NCBI GenBank assembly: GCA_016875975.1
Contig: VGOF01000113.1
Span: 1-5,470 of the forward strand
Length of the DNA stretch: 5,470 bases
Direction of reading: 5' to 3'
From: Chloroflexota bacterium
GTDB lineage: Bacteria; Chloroflexota; Dehalococcoidia; GIF9; UBA5629
Each line of letters begins with the position of its first letter. The first letter of the stretch is position 1. Position numbers and translations under genes: made by a program. Below the pieces are notes generated by a model, which saw only the letters and a program-made list of their open reading frames with translations, had not been told where the DNA came from and searched no databases. This document shows, in pieces, positions 4,633 through 5,470 of the stretch.

Positions 4633-5409
4633 ATGAATAATAGGATTCTTTTTAACCTTTTTCTTTCGCTACTGCTTATTCTTTTCCTTCTTGCTTCTTC
4701 CATTGCCATCAAACCACCAACTCCCGTTAGTGCTGCCTCGACAATCTATGTCCCTGACAACTATCCAACAATTCAGGCCGCTGTGAATGCAGCCAGCCCA
4801 GGGGATACGATAATTGTTAAAAGCGGGACTTATACTGAGAATGCGGATGTGAACAAATCGTATTTAACTATTCAATCGATGAATGGGGCGGAGGTAACGA
4901 TTGTTCAAGCTGCAAATCCAAATGACAATGTATTTGATGTTAGGGCAAATTATATTTGTATAAAAGGATTAACAATTAAAGATGCGGGATTATTCGGATC
5001 TGGAATATATATTGAGAGTGGCAATCATTGTCTTATTTCTGACAATCGATTGTTAAATAATTGGTGTGGTATTTTTACACAGTTTGTTGAAGACTGTACG
5101 ATAACGGGTAATATAGCAAATTCTAACAAAAATATGGGTATTCTTTTAAGCTCTTCAGTCGATAACATAATTAATGGTAATACTGCAACTTTAAATACCA
5201 ATTATGGAATTTACTTGTCGCGTTCAATGAATAATGAAGTTGCTAGCAATATTCTGAATTCAAATGGTTCTGGTGGTGTTGAATTGGACGGTTCATCGGG
5301 AAACAATGTGAAGATTAATGTTATTCAGTCGCACAATTATTGGGGTATCCTACTCTGGGATGGTAGTAATAATAATACGATCATGATTGTATGTAGTCAG
5401 CGAAAGTAA
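4633..5409 (+). CDS. Exported NosD/CASH-type parallel beta-helix protein, probably 3'-truncated
   Basis: The frame encodes 258 residues. Residues 1-35 form a signal peptide: short N-terminus with Arg4, long Leu-rich core (5-25) and a likely cleavage site near VSAAS. STIYVPDNYPTIQAAVNAAS (36-55), then PGDTIIVKSGTYTEN, is the classic start of NosD-like right-handed beta-helix proteins. From residue 124, units of 22-23 residues beginning GIY, GIF, GIL, GIY, GVE and GIL follow, with Asn-rich turns (DN, GN, NN) typical of PbH1 coils. The sixth unit stops after NNNTI (residue 250), and MIVCSQRK plus TAA follows where a TxxN coil would be expected. Family members are usually much longer, so the gene seems cut near 5383; a broken remnant is likely. 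Role is inferred: a surface or secreted carbohydrate-binding or carbohydrate-active protein, with no visible catalytic site. Composition is AT-rich (13 G/C in 60 bases at 4921-4980), unlike the left part of the window, suggesting acquisition. The ribosome site is weak (AAGTGAT, 4621-4627). Confidence 0.8.
   Translation: MNNRILFNLFLSLLLILFLLASSIAIKPPTPVSAASTIYVPDNYPTIQAAVNAASPGDTIIVKSGTYTENADVNKSYLTIQSMNGAEVTIVQAANPNDNVFDVRANYICIKGLTIKDAGLFGSGIYIESGNHCLISDNRLLNNWCGIFTQFVEDCTITGNIANSNKNMGILLSSSVDNIINGNTATLNTNYGIYLSRSMNNEVASNILNSNGSGGVELDGSSGNNVKINVIQSHNYWGILLWDGSNNNTIMIVCSQRK
5002..5382 (+). repeat. Tandem 23-residue beta-helix coil repeats (PbH1-like), coding
   Basis: Five complete units and a partial sixth are encoded, starting at residues 124, 146, 169, 192, 215 and 238 of the beta-helix protein. 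The first is 22 residues and the next four are 23, a period of 69 bases. Each begins Gly-hydrophobic and has an Asn-containing turn in the middle. The repeats are conserved as protein pattern rather than as near-identical DNA, so they look old rather than recently amplified. Confidence 0.75.
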
Positions 5410-5470
5410 GACAAACAAGCCTTCCAAGAAACCGACACTTTAGAGGCCATTGCTCATCTTCCTTGCGGTT
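5383..5470. other. Unassigned right edge after the beta-helix break
   Basis: From about 5383 the sequence no longer encodes beta-helix coils in any frame; the two alternative forward frames meet stops at 5384-5386 and 5394-5396. On the minus strand a frame is open from the right edge to TGA at 5383-5381, reading NRKEDEQWPLKC, then RFLGRLVCLTFADYIQS. It could be the C-terminus of a gene lying to the right, converging on and overlapping the beta-helix remnant. Twenty-nine open codons are easily found by chance, and I do not recognise the product, so no gene is called. Confidence 0.3.

Noticed and set aside
5002..5382. Repeats in the right part as a CRISPR array or other DNA repeat array
   Set aside because: The period is in the protein pattern; DNA copies are diverged and in frame, with no conserved repeat and spacer structure.
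1..5470. tRNA or rRNA genes, or a multi-gene defence system
   Set aside because: Reading both strands shows no cloverleaf with conserved tRNA motifs, no rRNA blocks, and no nuclease, helicase, reverse transcriptase, toxin or methylase signatures.

Overview
The window looks like a chromosomal segment of a mid-GC bacterium, most likely from the Chloroflexota and perhaps the Dehalococcoidia. That placement is an inference from the GroEL tail ending in PPMPEY, a class-A-like RNase P RNA, the mix of small housekeeping genes, and near-consensus sigma70-type promoters. It was not tested by any search. Most of the window is ordinary core genome. The last 800-900 bases are visibly more AT-rich and look accessory.

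Layout. Bases 1-324 are the 3' end of groEL, closed by a strong intrinsic terminator (349-379). A complete M16-family zinc peptidase gene (394-1656, minus strand) faces it. The 121-base gap at 1657-1777 holds two divergent, well-spaced promoters. The leftward one serves the peptidase and is so close to its ATG that the mRNA should be leaderless or nearly so. The rightward one serves a collinear set: bioY (biotin S-component, 1778-2365), a UlaG-like metallo-beta-lactamase-fold hydrolase with a TTG start (2412-3053), and a coiled-coil plus C4 zinc-ribbon protein (3134-3829). Next comes rnpB, the RNase P RNA (3900-4265), with its own promoter placing the start at the first base of helix P1. A 59-residue tryptophan-rich protein (4339-4518, possibly DUF6504-like) follows with an excellent Shine-Dalgarno sequence.

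The right end carries an exported NosD/CASH-type parallel beta-helix protein (4633-5409). Its 23-residue repeats stop abruptly in the sixth unit, after which eight unrelated residues and a stop follow. This suggests 3' truncation at a junction near 5383. The last 88 bases have no recognised function. They contain a short open frame on the minus strand that could be the end of a gene lying to the right.

How the genes relate. groEL (protein folding), the M16 peptidase (protein or peptide turnover) and rnpB (tRNA 5' maturation) are independent housekeeping functions. bioY, the hydrolase and the zinc-ribbon gene have gaps of 46 and 80 bases and are probably co-transcribed, but no shared pathway is evident. 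I see no CRISPR array, tRNA, rRNA, complete insertion sequence or clearly new multi-gene system. The most interesting points are the near-leaderless peptidase transcript, the altered metal motif of the hydrolase, the small Trp-rich gene beside rnpB, and the broken beta-helix gene at the compositional boundary.
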